Positions 40,417 through 48,389 of a stretch of 64,000 nt of DNA are shown piece after piece. The stretch's first letter is position 1; every line of letters starts with the position of its first letter. Made by a program: the position numbers and the translations under genes. Source of the stretch: Saccharopolyspora galaxeae. GTDB taxonomy: Bacteria; Actinomycetota; Actinomycetes; Mycobacteriales; Pseudonocardiaceae. The stretch lies in the NCBI RefSeq assembly GCF_016526145.1, contig NZ_JADDUE010000001.1:915559-979558 (forward strand). The letters run 5' to 3'. Under the pieces are notes generated by a model, which ran no database searches, was not told the origin of the DNA, and worked only from the letters and a program-made list of their open reading frames with translations.

Positions 40417-40797
40417 GTGCTCGTTTACCTCGACGTCTCCGATCTGCTGCTGCTGGCCACCGCGGTCACCGATGGCGACATGCTGGTGCGCGACAGCGGC
40501 CTGCTGGATTCGGCCGCGTACCGGCCGCGGGCCGAGGTCCTCGGTGTGCCCGCCTACGAGACGTTGTGGCTGAAATCGGCCGCGCTGCTGGATTCGCTGG
40601 TGCGCACCCGGCCGTTGCACGCCGGGAACTGGCGGCTCGGCTGGGTCGCGGCGGTCGCCATGTGCGACGTCAACGGCTGGTGGATCGAAGCCGACGAAGA
40701 CGCGGCGCTGGAGCTGGTCCGGGAGGTCGGGCGGGACCAGCGGGCCATCGCCGACATCGCGGATTTCCTGGAGCGTTGGGCGAAACCCAAGGGCTGA
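40417..40797 (+). CDS. Fic/Doc-family toxin-like protein with altered catalytic motif
   Basis: 126 residues from GTG 40417. Overall fold text fits the short Doc-type Fic proteins of actinobacteria: VYLDVSDLLLLATAVTD, VRDSGLLDSAAYRPRAEVLG, AYETLWLKSAALLDSLV, then the Fic loop region and WVAAVAMCDVNGW. The usual motif in this subfamily is H-x-x-x-D-G-N-K-R; here it reads RPLHAGNWR (65-73), so the catalytic His is Arg65, the Asp is Ala69 and the Lys is Trp72. Loss of His and Asp should abolish AMPylation or phosphorylation. It is paired with the RHH protein. It may be an inactivated toxin kept as a regulator, or a toxin with other chemistry. Confidence 0.75.
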   Translation: MLVYLDVSDLLLLATAVTDGDMLVRDSGLLDSAAYRPRAEVLGVPAYETLWLKSAALLDSLVRTRPLHAGNWRLGWVAAVAMCDVNGWWIEADEDAALELVREVGRDQRAIADIADFLERWAKPKG

Positions 40798-40933
40798 GCG
40801 GATGGCTGCAGCCGCTGCGAACTGCAGCGACGCCGACGCCCCCTGCGATGGAACGGGCCGGACCGATGATGTTCGCGCGGTGTTCGCACGGGCGATCTCG
40901 GCTGCTTCGTCCGATTCGTGGCAGGCTGGGAAC

Positions 40934-42094
40934 GTGGCTCTACCAAGATCCGCGATCGGGACGGCGCTGCTCGGCGCCGCGGTCGCCGGGGCCTGTTGGC
41001 GCAGCATCCGCACGGTGCGCCAGGCGCGTTCGGTCGTGCCGCTGCGCGAAGCCCCGTCCAGCTCGGTCATCCCGGCCACCGTCACCGTGGTCGTCCCCGC
41101 CCGCAACGAAGCCGCGGTGCTCGACGACTGCCTGCGCGGCATCCGGACCCAGACCTACGGCGCCGCGGACGCGAACACGCTGCGCATCGTGGTCGTCGAC
41201 GACGGTTCCACGGACGGCACCGGCGACATCGCCCGCGGGCACGCCGAAGCCGATCCGCGCGTGCGCGTGGTGCACGTCGACGGCCCGCCAGAGGGCTGGA
41301 GCGGCAAGGTGCACGCGATGCACGTCGGCGTCGAATCCGCTGAACCGCCGGGCGCGGGGGAGTGGCTGCTTTTCGTGGACGCGGACACGGTGCTCGGGCC
41401 GGAACTGCTGGCACGGCTGCTGGCGACGGCCGAAGCGGGCGATTCCGATCTCGTTTCCACACCCGGCGGACCGCCGGCAGGCCACTCGGCCACTTGGCCG
41501 CTGCTGATGCCGCCGGGGCTGCAGATGATCGGGGAGAACGCCGCGCCGGACGGCCGGGGGCGCAAGGCGTTCGCGATCGGGCACTGCATCCTGCTGCGGC
41601 GTTCGCACTACGAGAAGATCGGCGGCTGGGCTTCGCTGGCCTCGATGCGCAACGAGGACGTCGCGATCGCCACGTCGGTGCGCGATCACGGCGGCAGCAC
41701 CGCCACCGTGGACGGCCTGGATCACCTCACGACCTCCGGGATGGACCCGTTCGCGCAGGGCTGGAGCTCGTTCCGGAAGAGCTTCGTGGCCGGGACCAAG
41801 GAGTCGGTGCCGGTGCTGCTCGGCGGCGGAGTCGGGCAGATCGCGCTGTCGCTGGCCGCACCCGCGGCGGTGGCGTGGGGATCGCGCGGGCGACCGGTGC
41901 TGCTCGCGGTCGGTGCGGCCGGCTGGGCGGCGCAGAGCATCGCGCACGCGCACACCGCGCGGTACATGCGGGCGAACCCGGAGCTGGCGCCGCTGGCGCC
42001 GTTCACCGGAGCGCTGTTCGGCGGCGTGCTGATCGATGGTGCGGTGCGGGTGCTGCGCGGAACGACGGCCTGGAAGGGCAGGCGCACTCAGTAA
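40934..42094 (+). CDS. Family 2 glycosyltransferase, membrane-associated (CrtQ/HpnI-like)
   Basis: 386 residues from GTG 40934; an upstream ATG at 40802 would add 44 residues without protein-like character. A membrane helix GTALLGAAVAGACW opens the protein, then the GT-A fold: TVTVVVPARNEAAVLDDCLR, LRIVVVDDGSTDGT (nucleotide-binding Asp), LLFVDADTVLG (DxD metal site), RNEDVAIATSVRDHG (acid) and AQGWSSFRKS (QxxRW-like). Two further hydrophobic segments are near the C-terminus. It probably transfers a sugar to a lipid or carotenoid-type acceptor at the membrane; the acceptor is unknown. It follows the toxin-like gene by ~140 bases and ends near a convergent hairpin. Confidence 0.85.
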   Translation: MALPRSAIGTALLGAAVAGACWRSIRTVRQARSVVPLREAPSSSVIPATVTVVVPARNEAAVLDDCLRGIRTQTYGAADANTLRIVVVDDGSTDGTGDIARGHAEADPRVRVVHVDGPPEGWSGKVHAMHVGVESAEPPGAGEWLLFVDADTVLGPELLARLLATAEAGDSDLVSTPGGPPAGHSATWPLLMPPGLQMIGENAAPDGRGRKAFAIGHCILLRRSHYEKIGGWASLASMRNEDVAIATSVRDHGGSTATVDGLDHLTTSGMDPFAQGWSSFRKSFVAGTKESVPVLLGGGVGQIALSLAAPAAVAWGSRGRPVLLAVGAAGWAAQSIAHAHTARYMRANPELAPLAPFTGALFGGVLIDGAVRVLRGTTAWKGRRTQ

Positions 42095-42113
42095 GGCGCG
42101 GTGTTTCGCGGGT

Positions 42114-42141
42114 GTGGCCCGTTCGCGGCGGAACGGGCCAC
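42114..42141. terminator. Bidirectional terminator hairpin
   Basis: GTGGCCCGTTC (42114-42124, extended by G at 42113 as GTG start) pairs perfectly with GAACGGGCCAC (42131-42141) around a 6-base loop. It lies between the convergent glycosyltransferase and 112-residue gene. Confidence 0.7.
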
Positions 42142-42160
42142 CCGGCGGGCAGTGCGTAGG

Positions 42161-42499
42161 TCAGCTCTCGGCGAGCCGGGTTTCGTGCTTTCGCATGGCG
42201 ATCGGTGCGCCTGCCAGGTCCTCTTCGTTGCACAGCAACTTGAGGTCGTAATACGGCGCACCTTGGCGTTCGTCGTAGTCCAGGTGGACGGCGATGACGT
42301 CCACCGGTTCACCCAGCCACGCTTGCGTTTCGCGCAGCCAATTGGCGGACCGTTCCAGCGCGGTCGGCAGATCGTCGTCGCGGAACTCGACCGGCCGGTA
42401 GGGCACGGCGTGCACCTCGTCCCGCGGATTCGCGGGCTGTGGGAGGTCCACGGAGACACCGGAGTCGTCGAGTTCGAGTTCGATCGTTTCCTCACTCAC
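42161..42499 (-). CDS. Hypothetical protein (112 residues)
   Basis: 112 residues from GTG 42499 (MSEETIELELDDSGVSVDLP). An acidic N-terminal strand is followed by HAVPYRPVEFRDDDLPTALE, a helix RSANWLRETQAWLGEP, the strand VDVIAVHLDYDERQG, APYYDLKLLCNEEDLAGAPI, and a basic tail. It looks like a compact alpha/beta domain without membrane parts. No family recognised. It converges on the glycosyltransferase, with the hairpin at 42114-42141 between them; 454 bases lie upstream before the next gene. Confidence 0.7.
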   Translation of the reverse strand: MSEETIELELDDSGVSVDLPQPANPRDEVHAVPYRPVEFRDDDLPTALERSANWLRETQAWLGEPVDVIAVHLDYDERQGAPYYDLKLLCNEEDLAGAPIAMRKHETRLAES

Positions 42500-42953
42500 C
42501 GTGAAAGCGTAACGCTTGTGCGGTGACCTGGCCTAATGCCCTTTTTGACGAGTGCGTGCGGGCAGTGCGCACCGCGGCCGGTCACACGCCGGATCGAAAC
42601 CGCGGTGCGGTGGAGAGGGGCGCCCCGAACTCGGCACGACAGTTGAGGGAAGGCGGGCCTGCGCCCAGGGCGCCCCGGTCACCGTCCGGGTGCGCGCCCC
42701 GGCGGCGATGATCACCTTACCGGGTGATCTCGGACCAAGATCAACAGGGGCTGTTTCCGGAGAATCGCGGGAAAAACTCGTCCGCGGGACGGTTGCCGCA
42801 GCAAGATCGACAGCCGGGCGACAGGGCGGTCGCAAGATCGACTTCGCCGCCCCTCGACGGACGTTCCAAGGCGCGAACTCCGGCCGCTACCGGGCTCGCA
42901 CCGCCGCGGGCCGAAGGCGAGTGTGCCCCGTCCGGGCAGCCACCGGCGGCGCG
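42500..42953. other. Intergenic region with an inverted repeat
   Basis: 454 bases without a supported gene. GATCACC (42710-42716) and GGTGATC (42723-42729) form a 7-bp inverted repeat with a 6-base spacer, possibly a regulator site. The region includes the promoter of the 112-residue gene (minus) and follows the stop of the flavodoxin-like gene. Confidence 0.45.
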
Positions 42954-43406
42954 TCATCCCATCAGGTTCGCGGCGACCGTGGCACCAAGCTCCCAGCACG
43001 CCGACAACGAGTCCGAGTCGGGTTGACCGGAGACGGTGACCGGCTCGGCGACCTGTTTCCACGACAGCCCCGTGGTGATCGAACCGATCGCGCGCAGCGC
43101 TCCCTCGGTGCCCTCGTTGCCGTGCACGTAGCAGCTGAACGGCCGGCCCGTCGTGGAATCGAGGCAGGGGTAGTAAACGGCGTCGAAGAAGTGCTTCAAT
43201 GCGCCGCTCATGTAGCCCAGGTTCGCCGGAGTGCCCAGCAGGTAGCCGTCCGCCTCGAGCACGTCCGCGGCGGTGGCCGCCAGTGCAGCCTTGCGGATCA
43301 CCTCCACACCTTCGATCTCGTCGGTCGTCGCACCGGCGACGGCCTGCTCGAACATCGCCTGCATCCCGGGCGAGGGCGTGTGGTGCACGATCAGCAGTCT
43401 TGCCAT
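42954..43406 (-). CDS. Flavodoxin-like NAD(P)H-dependent oxidoreductase
   Basis: 150 residues from ATG 43406 (MARLLIVHHTPSPGMQAMFE). The first strand plus HHTPSPGMQAM is the phosphate-binding loop for FMN, DGYLLGTPANLGYMSGALKH with FFDAVYYP is the isoalloxazine-binding loop of the flavodoxin/WrbA-like fold, and SCYVHGNEGTEGALRAIG follows. Probably an FMN-containing reductase; partner and substrate unknown. The ribosome site is weak. It lies downstream of the phosphohexomutase start region on the same strand, 129 bases after its stop. Confidence 0.85.
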   Translation of the reverse strand: MARLLIVHHTPSPGMQAMFEQAVAGATTDEIEGVEVIRKAALAATAADVLEADGYLLGTPANLGYMSGALKHFFDAVYYPCLDSTTGRPFSCYVHGNEGTEGALRAIGSITTGLSWKQVAEPVTVSGQPDSDSLSACWELGATVAANLMG

Positions 43407-43535
43407 GGCCCGGAGTCTAGGTAGTCGTTCAAGGTCGGTGTGCACAACGTGCTGAGCACCGGGACTTCCGCCGCCCTGCAAGCCGGCGGCAGCCGGGTCC
43501 GGATGCGTCCGCAAGCGCGGTGCTGCGCGCCGGGC

Positions 43536-45218
43536 TCAGCTCGGCTCGGGTGGTCGGACCAGGTCGGTCACCGCCTGCTGAAGTTCGGCGAGGCGCTCGT
43601 CGGCGCGGCGCTTCGCCGCCACGAGTTCGGTTCCGGTCGCGGCCACCTGCTCGACCGCCTGGAAATAGCACTTCAGCTTCGGCTCCGTCCCGGACGGCCG
43701 GATCACCAGCCGCAGCCCGCCGGATCCCGTGATCAGCAACGCATCGGTGTCCGGCAGCAGATCGCGGGTGGTGACTTCCGCGCCCAGCAAGGTCGTGGGC
43801 GGGTGTTCCCGCAACCGCCGCATGAGCTGCGAAATCACGTCCAGATCGGTGACCCGGACCGATACCTGGCCGGTGCGGTGCACGCCGTGCTCGGTGGAGA
43901 GCTCGTCGAGCAGCGCGGGCAAGTCCCGGCCCGCCGCCTGCAAGGTCGCAGCCAGGTCGCAGCCCAGGACCGCCGCCGAGATGCCGTCCTTGTCCCGCAC
44001 CCGATCCGGGTCGACGCAGTGCCCGAGCGCTTCCTCGTAGGCGTAGACCAGGCCGGTGCCGGATCCGTCGCCGGCGCGCACGAGCCACTTGAAACCGGTC
44101 AGCGTCTCGTCGAAGCGCACGCCGTGCCGGGCGGCGATCGAGCGCAGCATGGTCGCCGAAACGATCGTGGTCGCCACCAGCGGATCCGGGTGCTCGGCGC
44201 GGTCGAGCGAGGAAAGCACGTGCTCGCCGAGCAGCACTCCCGTCTCGTCGCCGCGCAGCATCCGCCACGAGCCGTCGGGATCGCGCACGCCGAGCGCGCA
44301 GCGGTCCGCGTCCGGATCGAGCGCTACGGCCAAGTCCGCGCCGCGCCGTTCGGCCAGCTCCAGCAACGCGTCCGTCGCCCCGGGTTCCTCCGGATTGGGA
44401 AAACCGACCGTGCGGAAATCCGGGTCCGGTTCCGCCTGCGAACCGACCCACTGCACATCGGTGAACCCGGCAGCGGTCAAAGCACGGTGCAGCGGCCGGG
44501 CACCGACGCCGTGCAACGCTGTCGCGACGATCCGCAGGTCACGCGCGCCCCCGCGCGGCAGCGAAGCCAGCGTTGCCAGGTATTCCTCCGACGCGCGCTC
44601 GTGCACCGACCAATTCCGGCGCCGTGGCACCGAATTCGCCGCCGGGGAACGCTGGATGCGCTGCTCGATCTCGGTGTCGGCAGGGCCGATGAGTTGCGTG
44701 CCGCCGCGCAGGTACAGCTTGTACCCGTTGTCCTGCGGCGGGTTGTGCGAAGCGGTGATCTGCACTCCTGCCACCGCGTCGAGCGCGCGGCTCGCGTGCG
44801 CCAGCACCGGTGTCGGCAGCGGTTCCGGCAGCACCCGCACGTCGAACCCGGCCGCGGCGAACGCCGCCGCGGTGTCCTCGGCGAACTTCCGCGAGCCGTG
44901 CCGCGCGTCGCGGCCGACCACGACGATCCCGCCGCCTTGCCCGCGTTCGCGCAGCCAATCGGCGACTCCGGCCGTGGTGCGCAGCACGACCGCGCGGTTC
45001 ATCCCGTTCGGGCCCGCGCGGACCTCGGCGCGCAGCCCGGCGGTGCCGAAGGCGGGCATCCCGGACATGCGCTCGGCCAGTTCCGCCGCGCGGTCCGGGT
45101 CGGCCGCCGCCGACTCCAGCAGCTCGGCCAGCTCGGACTGCGACACCGGATCGACGTCCCCGTCGATCCACTCCTGCGCGGCTGCGGTGAGCCGGGAATC
45201 GAGGTTTGCGGTGACCAC
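43536..45218 (-). CDS. pmmB: Phosphohexomutase (phosphoglucomutase/phosphomannomutase family)
   Basis: 560 residues from GTG 45218, with GAAGGAAG upstream; earlier in-frame starts lack a site. The active serine is Ser157 in TASHNPPQDNGYK, metal ligands are Asp301, Asp303 and Asp305 in DPDADR, the sugar loop is in VYAYEEALGHCVD and the phosphate loop is RPSGTEPKLKC. FGTAGLRAEVRAGPNGMNRA is the opening motif of the longer PGM/PMM subtype that also includes phosphopentomutases. It interconverts 1- and 6-phosphates of hexoses, or pentose 1- and 5-phosphates, which would link DeoA/nucleoside phosphorylase products to DeoC. It lies 233 bases downstream of the purine nucleoside phosphorylase on the same strand, so the pair is probably co-regulated. 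Confidence 0.92.
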   Translation of the reverse strand: MVTANLDSRLTAAAQEWIDGDVDPVSQSELAELLESAAADPDRAAELAERMSGMPAFGTAGLRAEVRAGPNGMNRAVVLRTTAGVADWLRERGQGGGIVVVGRDARHGSRKFAEDTAAAFAAAGFDVRVLPEPLPTPVLAHASRALDAVAGVQITASHNPPQDNGYKLYLRGGTQLIGPADTEIEQRIQRSPAANSVPRRRNWSVHERASEEYLATLASLPRGGARDLRIVATALHGVGARPLHRALTAAGFTDVQWVGSQAEPDPDFRTVGFPNPEEPGATDALLELAERRGADLAVALDPDADRCALGVRDPDGSWRMLRGDETGVLLGEHVLSSLDRAEHPDPLVATTIVSATMLRSIAARHGVRFDETLTGFKWLVRAGDGSGTGLVYAYEEALGHCVDPDRVRDKDGISAAVLGCDLAATLQAAGRDLPALLDELSTEHGVHRTGQVSVRVTDLDVISQLMRRLREHPPTTLLGAEVTTRDLLPDTDALLITGSGGLRLVIRPSGTEPKLKCYFQAVEQVAATGTELVAAKRRADERLAELQQAVTDLVRPPEPS

Positions 45219-45451
45219 GTCGTCACTTCCTTCGGTAGCGGCCGTAGCGACGGACAAAGAATGCCCGACCGCCAGTTCGAACGAACAGCCGACATTCCCC
45301 GGCGTGTCGGCCGGCCCCATCACCAGCGCCGCCGAGGCAGGCACCAGGCCCGACCGGGGCTACTTCTCCGATGAGATCCCGCAGCGAGACGGCGCCTGAG
45401 GTGCCATTGCCGGGCGCATAGCGATCACCCGACGCAGAGCTCGAAGACTGA

Positions 45452-46261
45452 TCAGATTCGCTCGACCAGCGAGTGCAGCAGCTTGCCCATCCGGCCTGCC
45501 GAGGCATTGCCCGCGTCCAAGACCTCCTGATGGTTCAGCGGCTGCCCGGACAGCCCCGCCGCAAGGTTCGTCACCAGCGACAACCCGAAGACTTCCGCAC
45601 CGGCCGCGCGGGCGGCGATCGCCTCCATCACGGTGGACATCCCGACCAGGTCGACCCCGAGCCCGCGCAGCATCCGGATCTCGGCCGGTGTCTCGAAGTG
45701 CGGCCCGGGCAGCCCGGCGTACACGCCTTCCTCCAGCGAACCGTCGATCTCCCTGGCCAGCCCGCGCAACCGCGGCGAGTACAGCTCGGTGAGGTCCACG
45801 AAGTGCGGCCCGACCAGCGGCGACCGCGCCGTGAGGTTGACGTGGTCGCTGACCAGCACCGGCTGCCCGACCACCATGCCCTCGCGCAACCCGCCCGCGG
45901 CGTTGGTGAGCACCACGGTCCGGCAGCCCGCGGCCACCGCCGTGCGAACCCCGTGCACCACGGGATCCATGCCCTTGCCTTCGTACAGATGCGTGCGGCC
46001 CAGCAGCACCAGCACCTGCTTGCCCGCGATCGGCACGGACCTGATCCGGCCGCTGTGCCCGGTCGCGCTCGGCGGCGCGAAACCCGGCAGGTCGGACATG
46101 AGCACCTCGGCGGCAGGGCTGCCGATCTCGTCGGCGGCCGGGCGCCACCCGGACCCCAGCACGACGGCCAGGTCGTGGTGGGCGGCTCCGGTGCTCTCGG
46201 CGAGGGCGGCCGCGGCTGCGCTTGCGGTGGCGAACGGGTCGGAGGTCGCAGTAGAGGTCAC
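45452..46261 (-). CDS. punA: Purine nucleoside phosphorylase
   Basis: 269 residues from GTG 46261 ([20 protein letters not shown]). The trimeric PNP signature is clear: [15 protein letters not shown] (phosphate site), [73 protein letters not shown] and [19 protein letters not shown] with the purine-binding Glu/Asn region near NHQEV. It cleaves (deoxy)inosine and guanosine with phosphate to base and pentose 1-phosphate, downstream of adenosine deaminase. Soluble. The phosphohexomutase gene follows on the same strand. The ribosome site before the GTG is weak. Confidence 0.95.
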   Translation of the reverse strand: MTSTATSDPFATASAAAAALAESTGAAHHDLAVVLGSGWRPAADEIGSPAAEVLMSDLPGFAPPSATGHSGRIRSVPIAGKQVLVLLGRTHLYEGKGMDPVVHGVRTAVAAGCRTVVLTNAAGGLREGMVVGQPVLVSDHVNLTARSPLVGPHFVDLTELYSPRLRGLAREIDGSLEEGVYAGLPGPHFETPAEIRMLRGLGVDLVGMSTVMEAIAARAAGAEVFGLSLVTNLAAGLSGQPLNHQEVLDAGNASAGRMGKLLHSLVERI

Positions 46262-46322
46262 GGTCGACCAGCCTAGCCACCCGCGCCCGCGCGGTCGGAC
46301 CGCTCTCGCGAAGCGGACCGCC

Positions 46323-48011
46323 TCACGCGGGTGTGCGGAAGCTGTCCAGAGCCTCCTTGAACCGCTGATCACCCGCCTGCGCCTGGTTCGAGTCGACCCG
46401 CACGACCCACAGGTCTCCGTCCCGGGCCGTCAGGTAGGCGTAGGTGGTCCGCGGCGCCTGCGCAGCCGCTGCCCCGAGCAGGCTGGTCTGCTTGCTGACG
46501 TAGACCAACCGCCGATCCGGCTCACCGCCACCCGCGGACTCGCCCATGGCTTGGTTCAGCGAGATCTGCGGCGGCGACCCGGTCCGTTCCGGGAGCGTGT
46601 CGATGAATTCCTGCATGGTGTGGCCTTCGCGGTAGTAGCCGGGAAAGCGCTCCACGGCGACTTCGCTCGTGCCGTCCGGGGACACCAGGCGCACGGCCCT
46701 GCTCTCGGCGGGCCGCTCCCGGCTGTCCCGGAACGTGTCCCACCCCGCGGGAGCGAGCACCGAGAACGAGCCACCGTCCGCGCCGTTGCCCCCGTTCGCG
46801 TCGTCGACGTAGCGCACGGTGCGCGGAGGCTGAACGGGCGAAGCGCCCCCTGGCAGTCCGGGCAGCGGCGGCTCGCCCGCGTAGATCCGCACGCCCGCGA
46901 ACCCCGCAACGGTGGCGATCAGGAAAACCACCAGCGCCGTGCAGACCAGCACCAGCACGCCCCAGCGGAACCGGCGCCGCGCTGGTGCGGGTGCCGGGGC
47001 GTCCTCGCTGAGCATGAACGGCAGCGGCCCCGGATCGGACGCCAGCGCTGCGGGCTCCGGCTCCTGCGGGGTCCGCGTCGGCTGCCGCTGCTTCTGCTGC
47101 ACCGGGACCCGCACCGTCGGGGCCTCCGGGTCGATCAACATGCCGAACGGCAGGGAACCGGCCACCGGCAGCAGGTGCTGCACCCGCTTGCGCACCTCGT
47201 GCGGGGGCATCCGCGCTGCCGGGTCCTTGACCATCAGACCGCTGATCACCTCGGCGAGCGGGCCGTGCCGCGGTGGTGCCGGGACCGGGCCGCTGACCAC
47301 CGCGTTGATCGTGGCCACCGGATGGTCGCCCGCGTCGTAGGGCGGTTCGCCCGTGCTCGCCGCGAAGAGGGTGGCGCCGAGTCCCCACAGATCGGCGGCA
47401 GCGGTCACCGGATCGCCGGTGGCGATCTCCGGGGCGATGAACGCCGGGGTGCCGAGCATGATCCCGGTGGCGGTGATGGTGTGCTCTGCGACGTTGCGGG
47501 AGATGCCGAAATCGCTGAGCTTGATCCGGCCGTCGTCGCCGATGAGCACGTTGCCCGGCTTCACGTCGCGGTGCACGATCCCCGACCGGTGCGCCGATTC
47601 CAGCGCGGCGGCCACGCCGTCGGCGATCACGGCGAGCTGCTGGTCGGACAGCGGGCCGTGCTCGGCCAGCACCGCGGACAGGCTCTGCGAGGGCACCAGT
47701 TCCATCACGACGAACGGCTCGCCGTCCTCGCGGGCCACGTCGTAGAGCGTCACGACGTTGGGATGGGTCAGCAGCGCGATCGCGCGAGCCTCCCGCAGCG
47801 CGCGCTCGCGCAGCTCGGCGGCCTCGGTCTCGGGCATCCCCGCGGGCAGCAGCACTTCCTTGACCGCCACCGGCCTGCGCAGGAGTTCGTCCGTGCCCGC
47901 CCAGACGATGCCCATGGCGCCGCCACCGATCCGTTGCTCCAGCCGGTAGCGCTCGGCGATCAGGCGGTTCCCGCCGGTGTCTGCTGTCTTCGGCACCCGC
48001 CCATTGTCCAT
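46323..48011 (-). CDS. Transmembrane serine/threonine protein kinase
   Basis: 562 residues from ATG 48011 (a GTG 18 bases upstream is possible). Kinase domain ~20-280: Gly loop [13 protein letters not shown], Lys51 in [15 protein letters not shown] with Asp149, DFGIS with Asp167, GTPAFIAPE activation-segment end, [14 protein letters not shown] Pro/Gln-rich juxtamembrane ~300-345 and one membrane helix [25 protein letters not shown] (about 351-375) put the last ~185 residues outside: a Gly/Asn-rich linker and an alpha/beta domain ([40 protein letters not shown]) instead of PASTA repeats. It probably senses an extracellular signal. It is divergent from the Mrp antiporter operon, so ion or pH homeostasis is a possible target; that is inference. 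Confidence 0.93.
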   Translation of the reverse strand: MDNGRVPKTADTGGNRLIAERYRLEQRIGGGAMGIVWAGTDELLRRPVAVKEVLLPAGMPETEAAELRERALREARAIALLTHPNVVTLYDVAREDGEPFVVMELVPSQSLSAVLAEHGPLSDQQLAVIADGVAAALESAHRSGIVHRDVKPGNVLIGDDGRIKLSDFGISRNVAEHTITATGIMLGTPAFIAPEIATGDPVTAAADLWGLGATLFAASTGEPPYDAGDHPVATINAVVSGPVPAPPRHGPLAEVISGLMVKDPAARMPPHEVRKRVQHLLPVAGSLPFGMLIDPEAPTVRVPVQQKQRQPTRTPQEPEPAALASDPGPLPFMLSEDAPAPAPARRRFRWGVLVLVCTALVVFLIATVAGFAGVRIYAGEPPLPGLPGGASPVQPPRTVRYVDDANGGNGADGGSFSVLAPAGWDTFRDSRERPAESRAVRLVSPDGTSEVAVERFPGYYREGHTMQEFIDTLPERTGSPPQISLNQAMGESAGGGEPDRRLVYVSKQTSLLGAAAAQAPRTTYAYLTARDGDLWVVRVDSNQAQAGDQRFKEALDSFRTPA

Positions 48012-48148
48012 TCGCGTGGCCCGGTTCACGGGCGGACCGGAAAAGTCCGGCGCCGAGTGTGGGGATCACCCTCGGCGAGCGCGTTACACCTAGTGAACTT
48101 CCCCACGCGGGCCGCGCGGTCCGTGCCCCCGCAATTCGCCCAAGGTCA

Positions 48149-48197
48149 TTTCGTCGCAACGAAAAACGGCCGCGAACGGCGCGAACGCTGATCAGCG
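48149..48197. promoter_or_regulatory. Two inverted repeats in the kinase/Mrp divergent region
   Basis: TTTCGT (48149-48154) and ACGAAA (48159-48164) form a 6-bp inverted repeat with a 4-base spacer, and CGCTGATCAGCG (48186-48197) is a perfect 12-bp palindrome. Both lie in the 378-base region between the kinase start and mrpA and could be operators for either side. No known consensus was recognised. The remaining sequence of this gap shows no gene. Confidence 0.4.
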
Positions 48198-48389
48198 CGA
48201 ATTATGACCACGGGGTCGGATTCGGATAAGTTGGGCGCGACCGGGACCACCGTCGGCGGGCGCGACCCGTCCGGCGACCCCGTCCCGCACGGCAGCCGCA
48301 CCCGGTGGTGTGCCGAGCAGGGGTGCAGAACAATCCCGTGGGGTCGCCTGGTCCGAGGTCGACGATCACCGGCTTACCGGGAGGTGCCC

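Noticed and set aside
40802..40933. Upstream extension of the glycosyltransferase by 44 residues
   Set aside because: Composition of the extension is not protein-like, and the GTG at 40934 gives a normal membrane-anchored start, although no strong ribosome site supports either.
42710..42729. GATCACC/GGTGATC inverted repeat as a terminator
   Set aside because: Too short a stem and placed far from any gene end; kept only as a possible regulatory site.
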